Assembly (NCBI GenBank): GCA_946811185.2
Contig: OX328109.1
Location: 43,136,129-43,200,128 of the forward strand
Length of the DNA stretch: 64,000 nt
From: Hippopus hippopus
Taxonomy: Eukaryota > Mollusca > Bivalvia > Cardiida > Cardiidae
Direction of reading: 5' to 3'
Part shown: positions 26,481-37,671 of the stretch, in pieces
How positions within the stretch are numbered: the first letter of the stretch is position 1
Layout of the letters: each line of letters begins with the position of its first letter
The notes under the pieces: model-generated
Seen by the model: the letters and a program-made list of their open reading frames with translations, nothing else
What the model was told of the DNA's origin: nothing
Databases searched by the model: none
Made by a program: the position numbers and the translations under genes

Positions 26481-26692
26481 GTCTACGGCCCCTAACTCTC
26501 ATATTAAATGACGGAAGCTTCCGAGATTGGCCGAATAGCCTCTACGAAAACGTCGATGTTGCACGATATTTACCGATGAGGTAGTGAGTCTGCGGTCCCT
26601 AACTCTCATATTAAAAGACGGAAGCTGCCGAAATTGGCCGAATAGCCTTTACGAAAACATCGATGTTTACCGATGAGTTAGGCGTCGTAGAC
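26481..26692. repeat. two tandem copies of a 107-bp unit
   Basis: The blocks beginning GTCTACGGCCCCTAACTCTC (26481) and GTCTGCGGTCCCTAACTCTC (26588) share most of their length, including GGCCGAATAGCC and ACGAAAAC(G/A)TCGATGTT, with a small deletion in the second. It is intronic, before the final recognised exon. Confidence 0.7.
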
Positions 26693-26819
26693 TTTAATAT
26701 ATATTTTATTAATGTTTTTATTAATGGCTTAAAAGTATCATTTACCTTATAAGGCAGATAAAATTAGAAAGAAAACATTGTGGCAAAAGCGACTTTTATA
26801 CTGTTGTCTATAACTACAG

Positions 26820-27170
26820 GAATACTACAGACAAAGACCAGAAGACCGTGATCTTAGTCCAGTAGAAGTTGCAATAAAGCGGTTCTTGGAACAGTCTACG
26901 GAAAATGCCGATCGCGGGTCGATGGAATTCCGAACGTCCATCGGAAATTTACTAAACAGCGACGCATCCAACATGGGCGAGCTTGAGTCGCTGAAGGCCG
27001 AATTGGGGAAGTTTATCAAATTCGACAAATCGGATGAAAAGCTGTACGTCTTTCACCCGAGGACCCTGAGGGCATTTGTTGTGGAAAACAGTGACGACGA
27101 ATCGTATCAGCTAAACTGCATTTTGTTCAAACTGTATTTCCACTTATTTCCTCTGAGACGTTCTGCTTAG
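26820..27170 (+). CDS. MCOLN: mucolipin-like TRP channel, terminal exon
   Basis: The acceptor ATAACTACAG precedes GAATACTACAGACAAAGACC in phase 0, joining the S6 exon ending AYEAVR. The exon encodes 116 residues of hydrophilic cytoplasmic tail (EYYRQRPEDRDLSPVEVAIK, later LESLKAELGKFIKFDKSDEK) and ends with TAG at 27168-27170. The last ~22 residues (LNCILFKLYFHLFPLRRSA) are unlike the rest, so a splice donor before them and a further exon cannot be excluded. Confidence 0.7.
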   Translation, partial: EYYRQRPEDRDLSPVEVAIKRFLEQSTENADRGSMEFRTSIGNLLNSDASNMGELESLKAELGKFIKFDKSDEKLYVFHPRTLRAFVVENSDDESYQLNCILFKLYFHLFPLRRSA

Positions 27171-27174
27171 CCTT

Positions 27175-27397
27175 TTCACTACACAATCCAAACTTTTAAC
27201 GACCCTAAGGAAGAAGTCTTCTGAAAACATTGTGGGAAAAGGAGAAAATGCTGGTAACCAGCATTTTCTCCTTTTTCCCACAATGTTTTCTACCCTACCA
27301 AAGACGATTTCCATCTTTTGAGTCACACCTAAATTGTTGTCTGCAAACGCTTTGAATTTGGACAAGTCTATATTTTTGTCGTTTGGTAAAGGGTTAA
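27175..27397. repeat. palindromic MITE family A, best-preserved copy
   Basis: It starts CCTTTTCACTACACAATCCA and ends TTTGTCGTTTGGTAAAGGGT. The centre pairs GAAAACATTGTGGGAAAAGG with CCCACAATGTTTTC across GAGAAAATGCTGGTAACCAG, giving about 30-bp arms. It begins a few bases after the stop of the channel gene, so it may contribute to its 3' UTR. Confidence 0.75.
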
Positions 27398-27464
27398 ACA
27401 TTTACAAGGCGACAAAGATTGTACTCTTGGTAGATATGAAAGCGTTTGTAATGGCAGATAAACC

Positions 27465-27665
27465 CTTAACCTGCTAAATAAGTGAAATGAAACTTTCAAG
27501 CCGAGAGTAGGAACCCAAAGTTTGCTACTGAAAGTTTGAAAGTGCGTTAAACACCATTTAACAAGAGGTTTTTATGGACGGCATAGATTAAGACCAGACA
27601 GCACAGAAAGTGCAGTCTGAAATCGGATATATATATCGTCCGCACGTTTATTCGAGCATAAAAGA
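27465..27665. repeat. palindromic MITE family B copy
   Basis: It starts AACCCTTAACCTGCTAAATA, has TTTTTATGGACGGCATAGAT followed by the CAGACAGCACAGAAAGTGCA core, and ends in a worn inverse (ATATATCGTCCGCACG). Confidence 0.55.
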
Positions 27666-27819
27666 TAAAAATCTTTCGATCATATTTTTTTTTCAGGAGC
27701 TAAAAGAGTTAAATGCAGCACAATAGAAAATCAAGAAAGATAAATGTTTTTTTTTTTACTTCCTTCCTCTTTTACTTTTAGGTTTTCTTCTGGTAATAAT
27801 TTTCATGCATACTAACCCC

Positions 27820-28185
27820 TTTTTTTACACCGTTCCGAGTTTTAACGACACTGAGGAAAAGTCCTTTTGAAAATGTAGTTGAAAAAGGTGAAAATGCTGG
27901 TAACCAGTATGTTCTCCTTTTTCTATCATGTTTACCACCCTTTTAAAACAAATTTCAATTATTTTTGTCTGAAAAATACTATTAAGTTGGTCAATAATTT
28001 TATTGTACTCATTGTCGTTTAGTACGAGTTAAATAGACGTGTTAACTCTTTACTTATCGATAATATTTTGACTCGGAATCGAAAGCATGTGCAGACGACA
28101 AAATAAATGTAGCTCAAAGGATGGTTTCTGTCTTTGATAGGGTAGAAAACGTTGTGGAAAAAGGAGAAAATGCTGGTTAATGCCG
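27820..28185. repeat. two diverged MITE family A copies
   Basis: Copies near 27825-27990 (TTGAAAAAGGTGAAAATGCT with ACCAGTATGTTCTCC) and 28045-28185 (GTTGTGGAAAAAGGAGAAAA, right arm mostly missing) share the family's TGCAGACGACAAA and GGGTAGAAAAC words. Confidence 0.5.
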
Positions 28186-28365
28186 TTTAAGCATATTTTC
28201 AGTAACATTAAGGCGCCCAGTGACCTATCCTGTAGTTTCTCTACGTCAGTATTTTTTGCATAAGATCTTTTCAAAGCCACTTGATCTATTCTTTCATTTG
28301 AGCATTGGTCGCATTACAAGATCCTTTCAAAGCCATAAGACCCTGTCTGACATAAGAGCCGGGTG

Positions 28366-28371
28366 ATGTGT

Positions 28372-28445
<74 letters not shown>

Positions 28446-28502
28446 GAGAGGGAGAAAGTCAGAGAGAGAGAGAGAGAGAGAGCGAGCGACAGCGAGAGAG
28501 AG
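28366..28502. repeat. GT dinucleotide then GA-rich microsatellite
   Basis: A (GT)n run of about 75 bp is followed directly by a GA-rich run. No genes occur here; the reverse-strand open frame is a repeat artefact. Confidence 0.95.
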
Positions 28503-28505
28503 TTT

Positions 28506-29100
28506 TTAAGGGGTAAACTAATGAATAAAGACAAAATGATAAGATAGCGTGCCGGATGAAAGAATAGATAAATAAATGATCGATTTGAAGAATTAAGCTG
28601 CTTTTCAGCAGATTTTTGTATTCGATATCAGGTTAAAAATAATGGTCATTTTTTTGTTTTGATAGTTTAAACAGTTAGTATCCCTAGGCTACGTTTATCA
28701 ACATACCAAGACGGGTTCCAGGGCTGAGCATTTTGATTCTATATATAAATGTAGGGATAAAATACTTTAACGTTTCATTTTTAAACAAAATTTAAGTGTA
28801 TCTTTGGTTTCAGAGACAAACGAGCGTATGTTACTTTTTCTAAATGGTCGTTTAATTCAATCAATTTGCTGCAACGAATAAAGACAACCTTAAGTAAAGT
28901 GAAATATCTATTAAACTTAAAAACTGCTGAAGTATCGATGAATATCCGTCGTATTTTCAAAGTGGACAAATCCTTAAGGACGTTTTGTAAATTGTGAATA
29001 AAACCTGCATATCTAGCATGCATGTAAGCCTAGCAGATGGCAAAAAGTTGAACTCCACAAAACGTGTGCTTCCTTTTTTTTTGACCGATGGCCCCCGCTC
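28506..29100. other. no recognised feature
   Basis: I see nothing in this AT-rich stretch other than the flanks of the microsatellites at 28366 and 29112. The short open frames are without support. Confidence 0.4.
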
Positions 29101-29111
29101 CTCCAAGATCC

Positions 29112-29189
29112 CCTGCCGAGAGAGAGGAGGGGAGAGAGAGAGAGAGGAGGGAAGAGAGAGGGGGAGATAGAGAAAGAGAGGAGAGAGAG

Positions 29190-29237
<48 letters not shown>
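29112..29237. repeat. GA microsatellite
   Basis: Long GAGAGA runs with GGA interruptions. The open frames on both strands are low-complexity artefacts. Confidence 0.95.
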
Positions 29238-29241
<4 letters not shown>

Positions 29242-29334
29242 GTACTAGTCAAATAAATCAAAATGTTCAAAATCAATATCCAAAGCACTTATACCATGAC
29301 GTTTCTAAAAATAGTATATGTGATGATGTATTTA

Positions 29335-29782
29335 TGAGCCTCACGCTGTGAAAAGGAGGCTGAATGCATCTGCAAAAAGTATTGGCCCAGGTCAGCCTGC
29401 GCAGTCCGCACAGACTGACTTGGGCCGAAACTTTTCGCTATCTTTAAAATTTTCTGCATGTCAAAGGATAATTCTACCTTATAGTCCAGTCGGTTGTTTG
29501 ACAATACAGATATTATGGATCCATAATTAGGTGATGTCTTTCTTTGTATAATGCGTAACAGAGATGCAGTAAGCCCCCTTTTGCGAGACATGGCTTATAT
29601 ATCTAATGATATATACATGTACAGGAAAATTATCATACAAAATACAGAATGTTTATTGACTTATACATTCATATGAGCCGTGCTATGGCAAAAGGAGGCT
29701 TAATGCATCTCCGTAATACATTGTACATCGATACTTTTCGCAAATGCATTAGGCCTCTTTTTCACAGAGCATGGCTCATATA
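29335..29782. repeat. two MITE family C copies
   Basis: A full copy (29335-29598: GTGAAAAGGAGGCTGAATGC to GCCCCCTTTTGCGAGACATG, with CAGCCTGCGCAGTCCGCACA in the middle) and a short copy with a deleted centre (29672-29782) lie head to tail. Confidence 0.65.
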
Positions 29783-29974
29783 TCTTTAAGTCTCAATATG
29801 TGTATTTTAATTTACAACTTTTGTTAATAGTTCAGGTCGTTATAGTTGTTTTTCATTTCATAAACCGTTTTCCTTCTGACCACATTTGTTATACATATTT
29901 ATCATTAACTTTAGACTGCCTTTTTTACATAAAATTTTAGTTGTTCATATACTATTTCGGTTCTGTTGAATTCA

Positions 29975-29994
29975 CACACACACACACACACCCA

Positions 29995-30032
<38 letters not shown>

Positions 30033-30155
30033 AGAGAACCATGCTCTGTGAAAAAGGGGCTAATGCAACTGCTAAACGTATTGACTCAGTTCAGCCTGCG
30101 CAGTTCGCGCAGGCTGCTCTGTGTCGAAACTATTTGCTTTTGATAAATTTTCTAC
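29975..30155. repeat. CA microsatellite and partial MITE family C
   Basis: A (CA)n run at about 29972-30025 is followed by a 5' half of family C (ATGCTCTGTGAAAAAGGGGC, then CAGCCTGCGCAGTTCGCGCA). Confidence 0.7.
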
Positions 30156-30187
30156 ATGTCAAAGGACCATTCGGCCTCAGGATTAAA

Positions 30188-30425
30188 GCCCGGTCGGGTA
30201 GCTCAGTGGTTAGCGCATTTAACTCGTGACCTGGAGGTTGCGGGTTCGATACTCGGTTGCGGCGAACTTTCTTTACGGCGATTTTTGGCCTCTCACCTCT
30301 GATGCAGGTGAGAAAAGTAGTCAGTGGCTTTGGAAAGAAAGTTGTGTCAGTACTGGTGTGAGAAAGTCAGGAAACACATCGCTGCGTCACTGACCGCCAT
30401 GATATGACTTTAGCTGTTAGCATGA
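30188..30425 (+). repeat. tRNA-derived SINE
   Basis: The head is strongly tRNA-like: A-box GTAGCTCAGTGGTTAGCGC and B-box GGGTTCGATACTC at the expected distance. The body contains GCCTCTCACCTCTGATGCAG and GTGTCAGTACTGGTGTGAGA, ending near CCGCCATGATATGACTTTAG, a block shared with other SINEs here. It is not a functional tRNA gene because the acceptor stem does not close. Confidence 0.75.
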
Positions 30426-30468
30426 GAAGGGTCTGATTATTGTGCAGCTAAAGCACGAGTTTTGTATA

Positions 30469-30620
30469 GGATATCGACTGATTACGAGGTCTTTCCGTAT
30501 AAGAACGACCTGGGCACGACCTTCACGAAACACCGAGAGCGCGAAGCGCTCGAGGTGTTTTGTAAAGCTCGTGCACTGGTCGTTCTTCTACGGAAAGACC
30601 GATGTACGAGGTCGATATCC
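30469..30620. mobile_element. 152-bp foldback element
   Basis: GGATATCGACTGATTACGAG on the left is the inverse of GTACGAGGTCGATATCC on the right, and the pairing continues through CTTTCCGTATAAGAACGACC and GGTCGTTCTTCTACGGAAAG to a GAGCGCGAAGCGCTC centre. It forms one long hairpin with few mismatches. The short open frames in it are not genes. Confidence 0.75.
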
Positions 30621-31044
30621 GACTTACATACCGGCCACCATCAGTATTGAGCAGACGACTTGACAATCATGTCGAAAAGTATGGACCCATTCGATGAAAA
30701 AAGAAGCGTATAACATGTTTTATGGTTTTTTAACTTTTAGGTATTTTTTCTTATTTATTTATCATTTTTATTTTTTTCTCACATGAAGATTGATGAATCG
30801 TGGCTTGAAATTGAACCTCGTGAGCATCGACCTTTGGATTTCTTTTTTTTTTGGGGGGGGGGGGGGTAGGTTTGTTGATGCTGCACGAGTAAGTTCATTG
30901 CTCAGTATAGGTTCGAACTGACTGAAATATTCATGGATTTCAGCTTTGCCGGTAACACTCGTGTTTTCAATTCTACCGTCTGTCCGTTTGCACTAACTCA
31001 TCCAGTTCTATGGGGCCCTAGGTCAGTAATCATTGATTGATTGA

Positions 31045-31190
31045 TTCAATGGTGTTTTACACCGCTTTCAACATTATTTCAGCCATATTACGGCGACACT
31101 ACCAGTGAGGCTCAAGGTCCGGGACCTTGGGATCGAGCTTAGGACAGCTGGTCTCAAAGCGATTCTGATCATTCGACTATGGGAGTGATC
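31045..31190 (-). repeat. SINE 3' part (minus strand)
   Basis: On the minus strand it ends AATAATGTTGAAAGCGGTGT plus AAAACACCATTGAATC, the shared 3' block of the local SINEs. The head is lost or diverged. Confidence 0.55.
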
Positions 31191-31794
31191 GGGCCCTCAA
31201 TTTGAATTTCGTTTGATTTCTTGAGGCTAGCTGTGCCGGGTCAGCCTTTGAAGGAGAGTGTTCCTATGTCAGTTTTTCTTTCTCACAAAAAGAAAAAAAA
31301 AAACCACGAGTGCCTTTTCGCTCCAGAGGCTGAACTGTGCTAATACGGACAAATCAACAGTCGGTCTCATAGGAAATAGGGTGCATTAGAATCATTAGAA
31401 TCGTTAGAACCAAAATACAACAATATTGCAGACATGTTTTAGAACATGCGTGGGTCATTAACTTTCTCTCAATTATATGAGAACTAGAAAAATACGAAGA
31501 ATAAGTTGGATTTAGGTATGAACGAATTACATGTATGTAACAACAGGAAAGGGGAAAAAAAATCTTTATCAACAAAGTTTTAAATGTTGACCATAACGTG
31601 TCAGTACATTTTGTAAATAGGATGGGATAGATTTTTTAAAAACCCCGTTGAAACAAGTTATTTAAGAATTGATGAGTTGATTACAAGTAAAAATCAGATT
31701 AAAACCTATGACATATTTGCAAGATTCTTCCTATTATTTAACAAATTCCTAAAAATCAATATCGCGCGAGTACCAGTCCTTCACGATCCTGTCT

Positions 31795-31980
31795 GCACGA
31801 CCCAAGATCCGTCAGTTGCACGTGGACAGGTCTTTCTCGCACGGGAGCAGGTCTTTCCCGCACGTGGGCAGGTTTTCTATCTACAGAACAACCTGTGCAC
31901 GTGCATAGATAGACCTGCGCTCGTGCATTCTTTTGTTAAGACGGGTCGTTCTGAAAAAGATAGACCTGGTCCAAACAAAG
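31795..31980. repeat. small repetitive block with inverted pieces
   Basis: Short motifs such as ACAGGTCTTTCTCGCACG and GCAGGTCTTTCCCGCACGTG repeat, and GCACGTGCATAGATAGACCT is partly their inverse. It is probably a worn foldback element. Confidence 0.4.
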
Positions 31981-32614
31981 GAGCCGGTATGTAATCAGTA
32001 TTACTGACTATATGTATATTTGTTTTGTTTATGTTCCCCCGAGCAGTTCACGCTATTTTGATTTGAATGACACAGATTATTTTCAGAGTCTTCTCTTTAC
32101 TCACTCACACATTTCACCATAAATGAAGAGCAAAAACTCAGATTCTTTTGCCGATAGCGAGACGCATACGCTATGGATTTAATTGTTGACTCAACCTTAC
32201 AATCTAACAACAGAAACATGAATTTAAATATATTAAAACAAAAACATGTCATCCACGACATGGCCAAAACCGCGATGTCCAGCCAAAAAACAGAGAAGTT
32301 ACTGTGAAAAAGCTGTATCCCAGAACAGTCAAGCGGTTGGTTCCGTGGCGTACGTGGGATTTCGTACGAACTACCATAATAGAAACAATATTATTACATA
32401 GCTGAACAAAGTGAACCTGTCGTAAAGGCGTACTCGCTAGAACTGACTCCTTCTCGATCTATCTACCCATACTTTATTTGTGTTCTCATTTGATTGGTCA
32501 ATCCTTCATCAACGTGTCATAACAACTTTGTTGCAGGTGCGTATCAAGAAGACGAAGCTTTTCCGCTATACTGCGTACCGCGGAAAAGAAATATTCTTGA
32601 GGAAAAGTGCCTAA
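31981..32614. other. no recognised feature
   Basis: No supported gene or repeat could be identified in this stretch. Confidence 0.35.
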
Positions 32615-33330
32615 GGTATTCCGATTATGGCATTTTTTTGTATTGTTGGCTATTTAAATGCACGTTGTGGTGAGAGATTAGACTATTTAGAGGATTTGAC
32701 CGTTTTGGAGGGATATTTTGAAAACAATGAAACTTGCACGTTACCCAATGACAAACTTCATAGACATAGTCTAGATAAAACAGTAAACGCATCGGGTATA
32801 AAACTTCTGCAGTTGTGTAAAAACACTAATTTGAGAATCGTTAACGGTCGTGTAGGGGATGACTCGGCCGTTGGTAATTATACATATATGTTTACTTTGG
32901 GCTGTTGCCTAATCGACTATGTTGTATTCCCTTGTAACTTATTTCCATATATCAGTAATTTCATTGTACACGATTTCCAATCTTGTTCATCTTATACACC
33001 TATTCAATTAATTCTAAATGTATATCATATTGGGAATAATAGCATCAACTCCAGCACCCATAAGTATTCGCAATATGATAACAAAGGTATAAAATGGAAG
33101 CCCGAACTTGCTCAGGACTATTACAATCTTTTATTTACACAACTGCGTGACGTTAACTCCATTATTGAAAAAAATACTCGTGAAGAGTTGAATCTAGATA
33201 CGGGTATTAGACATGTATCTTTTATGTGGACATCGATATCGGACGTGGACTTTGGTTCAACGGGGACCGTTTCAAAGTTAATTTTCATTTACCAGAGAAG
33301 TACAGGCGATATGTGTCTGTTTCTTTGTCT
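32615..33330 (+). pseudogene. LINE endonuclease-domain fragment
   Basis: The frame from 32627 encodes motifs of the apurinic-type endonuclease of non-LTR retrotransposons: YLNARCG (the usual G-D-x-N-A-R), LLQLCKNTNLRIVNGR, NYTYM and IDYVV. The start and the reverse transcriptase part are missing, and the right side runs into a SINE. It resembles the endonuclease of the LINE at 43.4-47.5 kb but is not a close copy. Confidence 0.7.
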
Positions 33331-33339
33331 GTTTGTTTG

Positions 33340-33625
33340 TATGGTGTTTAACGCCGTTCTCAACATTACTTCAGATATGTCGCGGCGGGCAGTGCACCAA
33401 TCCTTGCTTTCGTTTTACCTGTACTAAGCGCAATATTCTTCCCAAGCCACTGGTTGTTTTCCCACATAGCTATCGTTGCAACAATGGTCAGCGGTGAGAT
33501 AGGAATAAATCCTGTCGAAATAACTATCATAAATCTTAGGAAAGAAATTTGCTGAGTTAGAGATTCGAACTAGCTACCCCGTGGTTTCGAGTCTGTATGC
33601 CACCGACTGCGCCACTGGGCTTGAC
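33340..33625 (-). repeat. tRNA-derived SINE (minus strand)
   Basis: On the minus strand the head shows an A-box-like GCGCAGTCGGTGGCATACAG and a B-box-like GGTAGCTAGTTCGAATCTC, the middle shares GAGGCTAGGG-like and ACAATGGTCAGC-type segments with 37310-37530, and the end is the shared AATGTTGAGAACGGCGTTAA block. Confidence 0.6.
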
Positions 33626-33654
33626 AAGTACATATACATGCGACGTAAATTAAC

Positions 33655-33870
33655 TCTAACAAAATGATGAAATTTTGGACTAAATCAGATTGAAAACATT
33701 TGCAGATGACATATTATATGTTACTGAAATGATTGTGTCTGTGTTTGATAGGAAAGAAAACATTTTGGGATAAGAAGAAAATGCTGGTTACCATCATTTT
33801 CGTCTTTTCCACAATGTTTTCAACAGCCTTCTCTTTCAGGGTCGTTAAAAGTCGGGATTTGTGTGGTAAG
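33655..33870. repeat. palindromic MITE family A copy
   Basis: AAAACATTTTGGGATAAGAA pairs with the downstream CTTTTCCACAATGTTTTC around ATGCTGGTTACCATCAT. The left flank has the family's AAAACATTTGCAGATGACA. Confidence 0.6.
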
Positions 33871-34176
33871 GACTTGACTAAAAAAGGATTATTATCAGAT
33901 TTATTGAAAAGTGAAGAATCAAGTCATTACAAATTATTGATATTTATTGGAAAAGCTGTAAATGACTTATTATCTCCCAAAATGATTTCCAATCACTGTT
34001 GTAAAACAAACATCATAAGCAAAAAAATAGGTTTAATACCGACATCAATATATTTCATGTACATGTGACAAATGCTTTACTTCTCTTTTGCAATTTCCCC
34101 ATTTGCCACATTTTCCGTCAAAAGAGTCCTGGAAAGCGAAAAAGCCATTTCGGGTGGAAACTTTATAGTGAGAATT

Positions 34177-35840
34177 TTACGAGTCTGACTCGCTTGAGTC
34201 AGAACTGACTCCCAGCTCTCTTAATAACTTGGGCACTTTCTTTTTTATGAAGTTGTTATAAAGAAGCTGATTTTCCCGTATTATGTCTGCAAGTGGTCGT
34301 TTTGATGTCCGGCGCCTGGGCCGTGTTGCTGGACTTGGAAGATCGACCTGCTCAGGTTCATCCTCTTCACTAGACGAAGGGGACAAATTGGCCGCGATAT
34401 TGGCCCTTTCATCTCGGATCTGCTGTTGCCCCTGTTGTGGTCTAACATGACGCATTTCCAATTCCCTGACCGACTGAACAGCAACTCTGAAATGAAATAA
34501 AAAGTAATTTACTCCAAAAGGATTATAAGAGAACGATGACCGTTGAGTAACTGTTTGCTTTTTTGTCTCAATGGTACTGTTTTTCTCAAAGGCTGACTGG
34601 CTGGCTGGCTTGCCGACCGATCTACATACCTTTGCATTCATTCATTCATTCATTCATTCTTTTTTTCAAAAAGACCAATCAATCTGAGATAGACTTACCT
34701 TATATCGTCATCTTCTATTGCGTCAAGAGCCATAAATTTCTTCATCTTTGTAGACACCCTGTCCTTTAGCTGCTTTTCTGAACTGTTGTGATACAACTCT
34801 CTGACATCTCTGTTTAGCTGGTCCGAGTTGTCTTTTATGGCTTGTATAATATCAGTCCAACGTGTTGGGTGAGACAAATACGACCTCAAGATCAGCAATA
34901 TTTCTTGCTTGGTGAATTTAACTTTCTTTTTCGCCCTCTGCAGGAGAGTTTCTGAAATAATAAGTTTGTGTTTTTTATAAATAGGATGATAAATTCAACT
35001 TAGTTACATATACCTGTATTTGTAATTGCTGACACTGACATTGATAGAAAGAATAATTAGGTTAACCTTACCATTTGTACCGCAACATACACCAGTTTTC
35101 ATTATTGTATTTTGATTGATGTAGAAGTCTAAAACAAATTCATAGTTGTGGACTGCGGTTAAGGCAAATAGACGATTAGACGAACAAACGGACAGACGAA
35201 AGGTTAGTCTAAACACTTATTTTACATCGATTGAGAAACAAGTTCTTACAACTTATACTAATCCTTCTCGGTTCTGCTTCCTGGGAACTTCACCAGTACT
35301 CGCGCCGAATGTGTGGGCCAATGAAAAATCCCACAGTTTACACCCGCTCCCGGGTCTCGAACTCAATATCTTTCGGTTACGAGGCCGACGCAGGGTTAGA
35401 TATGACCTAATAACTTATTCAAATGAAAAATAAGAACTTAAGTCAATACACATACTCATATCCACACGCATGCATACTCATGGCCGGGCGCACGCACCCA
35501 CGCATACAAAGAATTACATTTAAGTGGGGAAAAAACGAGTAAAAAGTACAATAGTACAGTTTGACAGGACGAAATTGATACCTAATAACAGGCAATCCAT
35601 CCATCGAACTAACTAAACTTCTTTTAAATGATACATTTTGGACGAGGTATTACGTACAACTCTCAGACTTGGTCATTGGATTCATACGAATATTAATGTA
35701 ATCCTATATGAAATGTCGAAACAAAAATTTATGTTTTTGATTCTAAACTTAGAAAAATCTGCTTAAATACTACGAATAACTCGAATGGTTTTGAAGAAAA
35801 AAAAATTACCTTCGTTGTCGTTCAATTCTGGATGCTCCAT
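34177..35840 (-). CDS. Myb/SANT-like partner gene of a Harbinger element, three exons
   Basis: On the minus strand: exon 1 35840-35810 (ATGGAGCATCC..., donor GTAATT), exon 2 34951-34699 (acceptor TATTTCAG, donor GTAAGT), exon 3 34486-34177 (acceptor ATTTCAG, stop TAA). The phases join without a break to give 197 codons. Exon 2 (KFTKQEILLILRSYLSHPTR, W-T-D-I-I, then LKDRVSTKMKKF) has the tri-helical Myb/SANT pattern of the second protein of PIF/Harbinger transposons, which helps the transposase bind DNA. Exon 3 is low-complexity acidic and basic (SSSEEDEPE, RPRRRTSKRP). The gene diverges from the transposase at 36206. Confidence 0.75.
35271..35425 (-). repeat. tRNA-like SINE remnant (minus strand)
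   Basis: On the minus strand a B-box-like segment (GAGTTCGAGACCCGGGAGCG) and an upstream GTAACCGAAAGA-type loop suggest an old tRNA-derived repeat inside intron 1 of the Myb-like gene. It is weak. Confidence 0.35.
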
Positions 35841-36205
35841 TTTCCTTTTCTAATTGGTAAGTATCTTTCAAGACCCGCGAGTGTTTGCACGTGAAAATCA
35901 GTGAAAACAATTAAACAACTAATTACCTTGCGTGAACAAGTCGTCAGTTTTTCACAGACGGATAGATTTCTGTTTCACGCCGATTACATGATTTACTTTG
36001 TATCAGTACATATTATTTGTATCAGTACATATCATTTGTGTAAGTACATATTATTCGACATTTTTGCAAAAAAAGGCCATATTGCCGGTTTTTGTATATG
36101 CCAAAGTACCCAAGTATACTCGTACATTTTGCTAGTTCACCAAAAAGCAATATACTCTGTAAGGTTTTGAGACCCGCTCTGATCCATACAGATTTGGAAT
36201 AAACA

Positions 36206-37254
36206 ATGAAATTATCAAACATAAAAAAGACATTTCTCATTGCTGCTTTGCCAGCTTTAATGAGGCCCCCACCTGATGAGTTAGAATACTACAATTTCAT
36301 ATGTTCTCAGATTTTAGCCATCTGTCCTGCTCTCCCTGATCCATGTACTGATCTACGTTATCGCCTTTCTGCCTATGAGCAAAATAGCTATTCTGGGAAA
36401 GATGTGTTCGGTGAGATTGCGGAAAATCGTGTATGGTTTTATGAATTTACGGGGGAGACACCAGAAACGTTTCTAGACGTAGTTAATATTTTAGGTCTCT
36501 CTGTGGTAAGAGAACATACTCTTAGTGTCCCAAACCGAGTACTAATAGTAATGATTTGGTTGCTTGCTTATCCTCCTTATTCTTTTTTATCAGCCATGTT
36601 CTGTATCGCGAAAAATACAGTTAAGAAGGAAATTAAAACCCTTTTAAACATTTTTGAGAGACGCTTGAGCAGATATGTTTCATGGCCAACAATCGATGAG
36701 TGGCAGGAACATTGTGGTAACTGGAAAGACATCAAATAGCAGTTGGGGCAATTGATGGCACAAGCCATAAGATATATCGCCCAGGTATCGAACCTCAGGA
36801 ACAATACTACTCGGGGCATAGGTGTTACCATGCTATCCACACGCAGATAGTACTGGACACTAAAGGAATCATAAGACACATAGAGAGCGGGTTTCTCGGA
36901 CATCAAAATGATGCCCAACAATTCATGTTGATGCATGAAATCGGCACAGACCTTCCGTTTCCAGACGACTGCTTTCTATTGGGGGACAAAATTTACCCAA
37001 ATGGTCATCCCATTTTAACCCCATACACAGAAAAGCAGCTTGCCCGAAAACAAGGAATTATGAGGGACAAATGTTTGAAATTAAACCGTTACATTCGAAA
37101 ATATCGGGTGACTGTGGAGCATACTATCCGCGAATTGAAATGCTATCGTTCTGTGGCTACTACCTGGAGACATAAGAGACCTTTACTTTCGCAGGTTGTC
37201 AATATTTGTGCTTCCCTATTGTGTAGACGAAAGGACACTGGTTTGTTATTGTGA
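36206..37254 (+). pseudogene. PIF/Harbinger (DDE_Tnp_4) transposase, one frameshift
   Basis: Two frames together cover about 348 residues: 36206-36739 (177 codons) and a second frame from about 36733 to 37254. The break falls beside the first catalytic aspartate. The second frame has the DDE order: AIDGT, then GFLGHQNDAQQF, LLGDKIYP, and VEHTIRELK. The N-terminal part (RLSAYEQNSYSGKDVFGEIA, then a helix-turn-helix-like VPNRVLIVMIWLLAYPPYSF) fits the family. It faces away from the Myb-like gene as in complete Harbinger elements. The 3' part is repeated at 48990 and 60770 by the segmental duplication, which begins inside this gene at 36835. Confidence 0.85.
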
Positions 37255-37309
37255 ATCAAACTTGGGATTACATTGTTAGAAAGTAGATTGTTTGTTGACT
37301 ATTATAGTG

Positions 37310-37530
37310 TTAAACGCCAGTTTTTTTTTTTACATAACTACAGTTACATCGCTGCTGTCAGTGTACCTATCCATGCTTTCATGGAGTTTCTTTTACCAAT
37401 ACTTTGCAAAATACTCTTCCCTAGCCACTTGCTGCTTTCTCACATAAGCATCGTCAAAACAATGATCAGCAGTGAGTGTCACAATGACTATCATCAATCC
37501 GGAAAAAAGAAGTACTGGTAATTAATATCT
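37310..37530 (-). repeat. SINE remnant (minus strand)
   Basis: It shares a GTTAAACGCC end and a middle (CTAGCCACTTGCTGCTTTCT, CATAAGCATCGTCAAAACAA) with the SINE at 33340-33625. Duplicates lie at about 49370-49570 and 61140-61340. Confidence 0.5.
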
Positions 37531-37671
37531 TGTTTAAACCCCTTATTGTAATCATTCTGAATTGATCTCTTTTTATTGTTATCATCTTGTTCAAATCTTT
37601 TTAGCCCAAAAACATCTGCTTTTATGATCATTTAATACAGATATGCGCGCTAAATGACCAAAGCTATTAAA

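Noticed and set aside
30190..30265. A functional tRNA gene
   Set aside because: A and B boxes are present but the acceptor stem does not pair and the body continues into a SINE tail.
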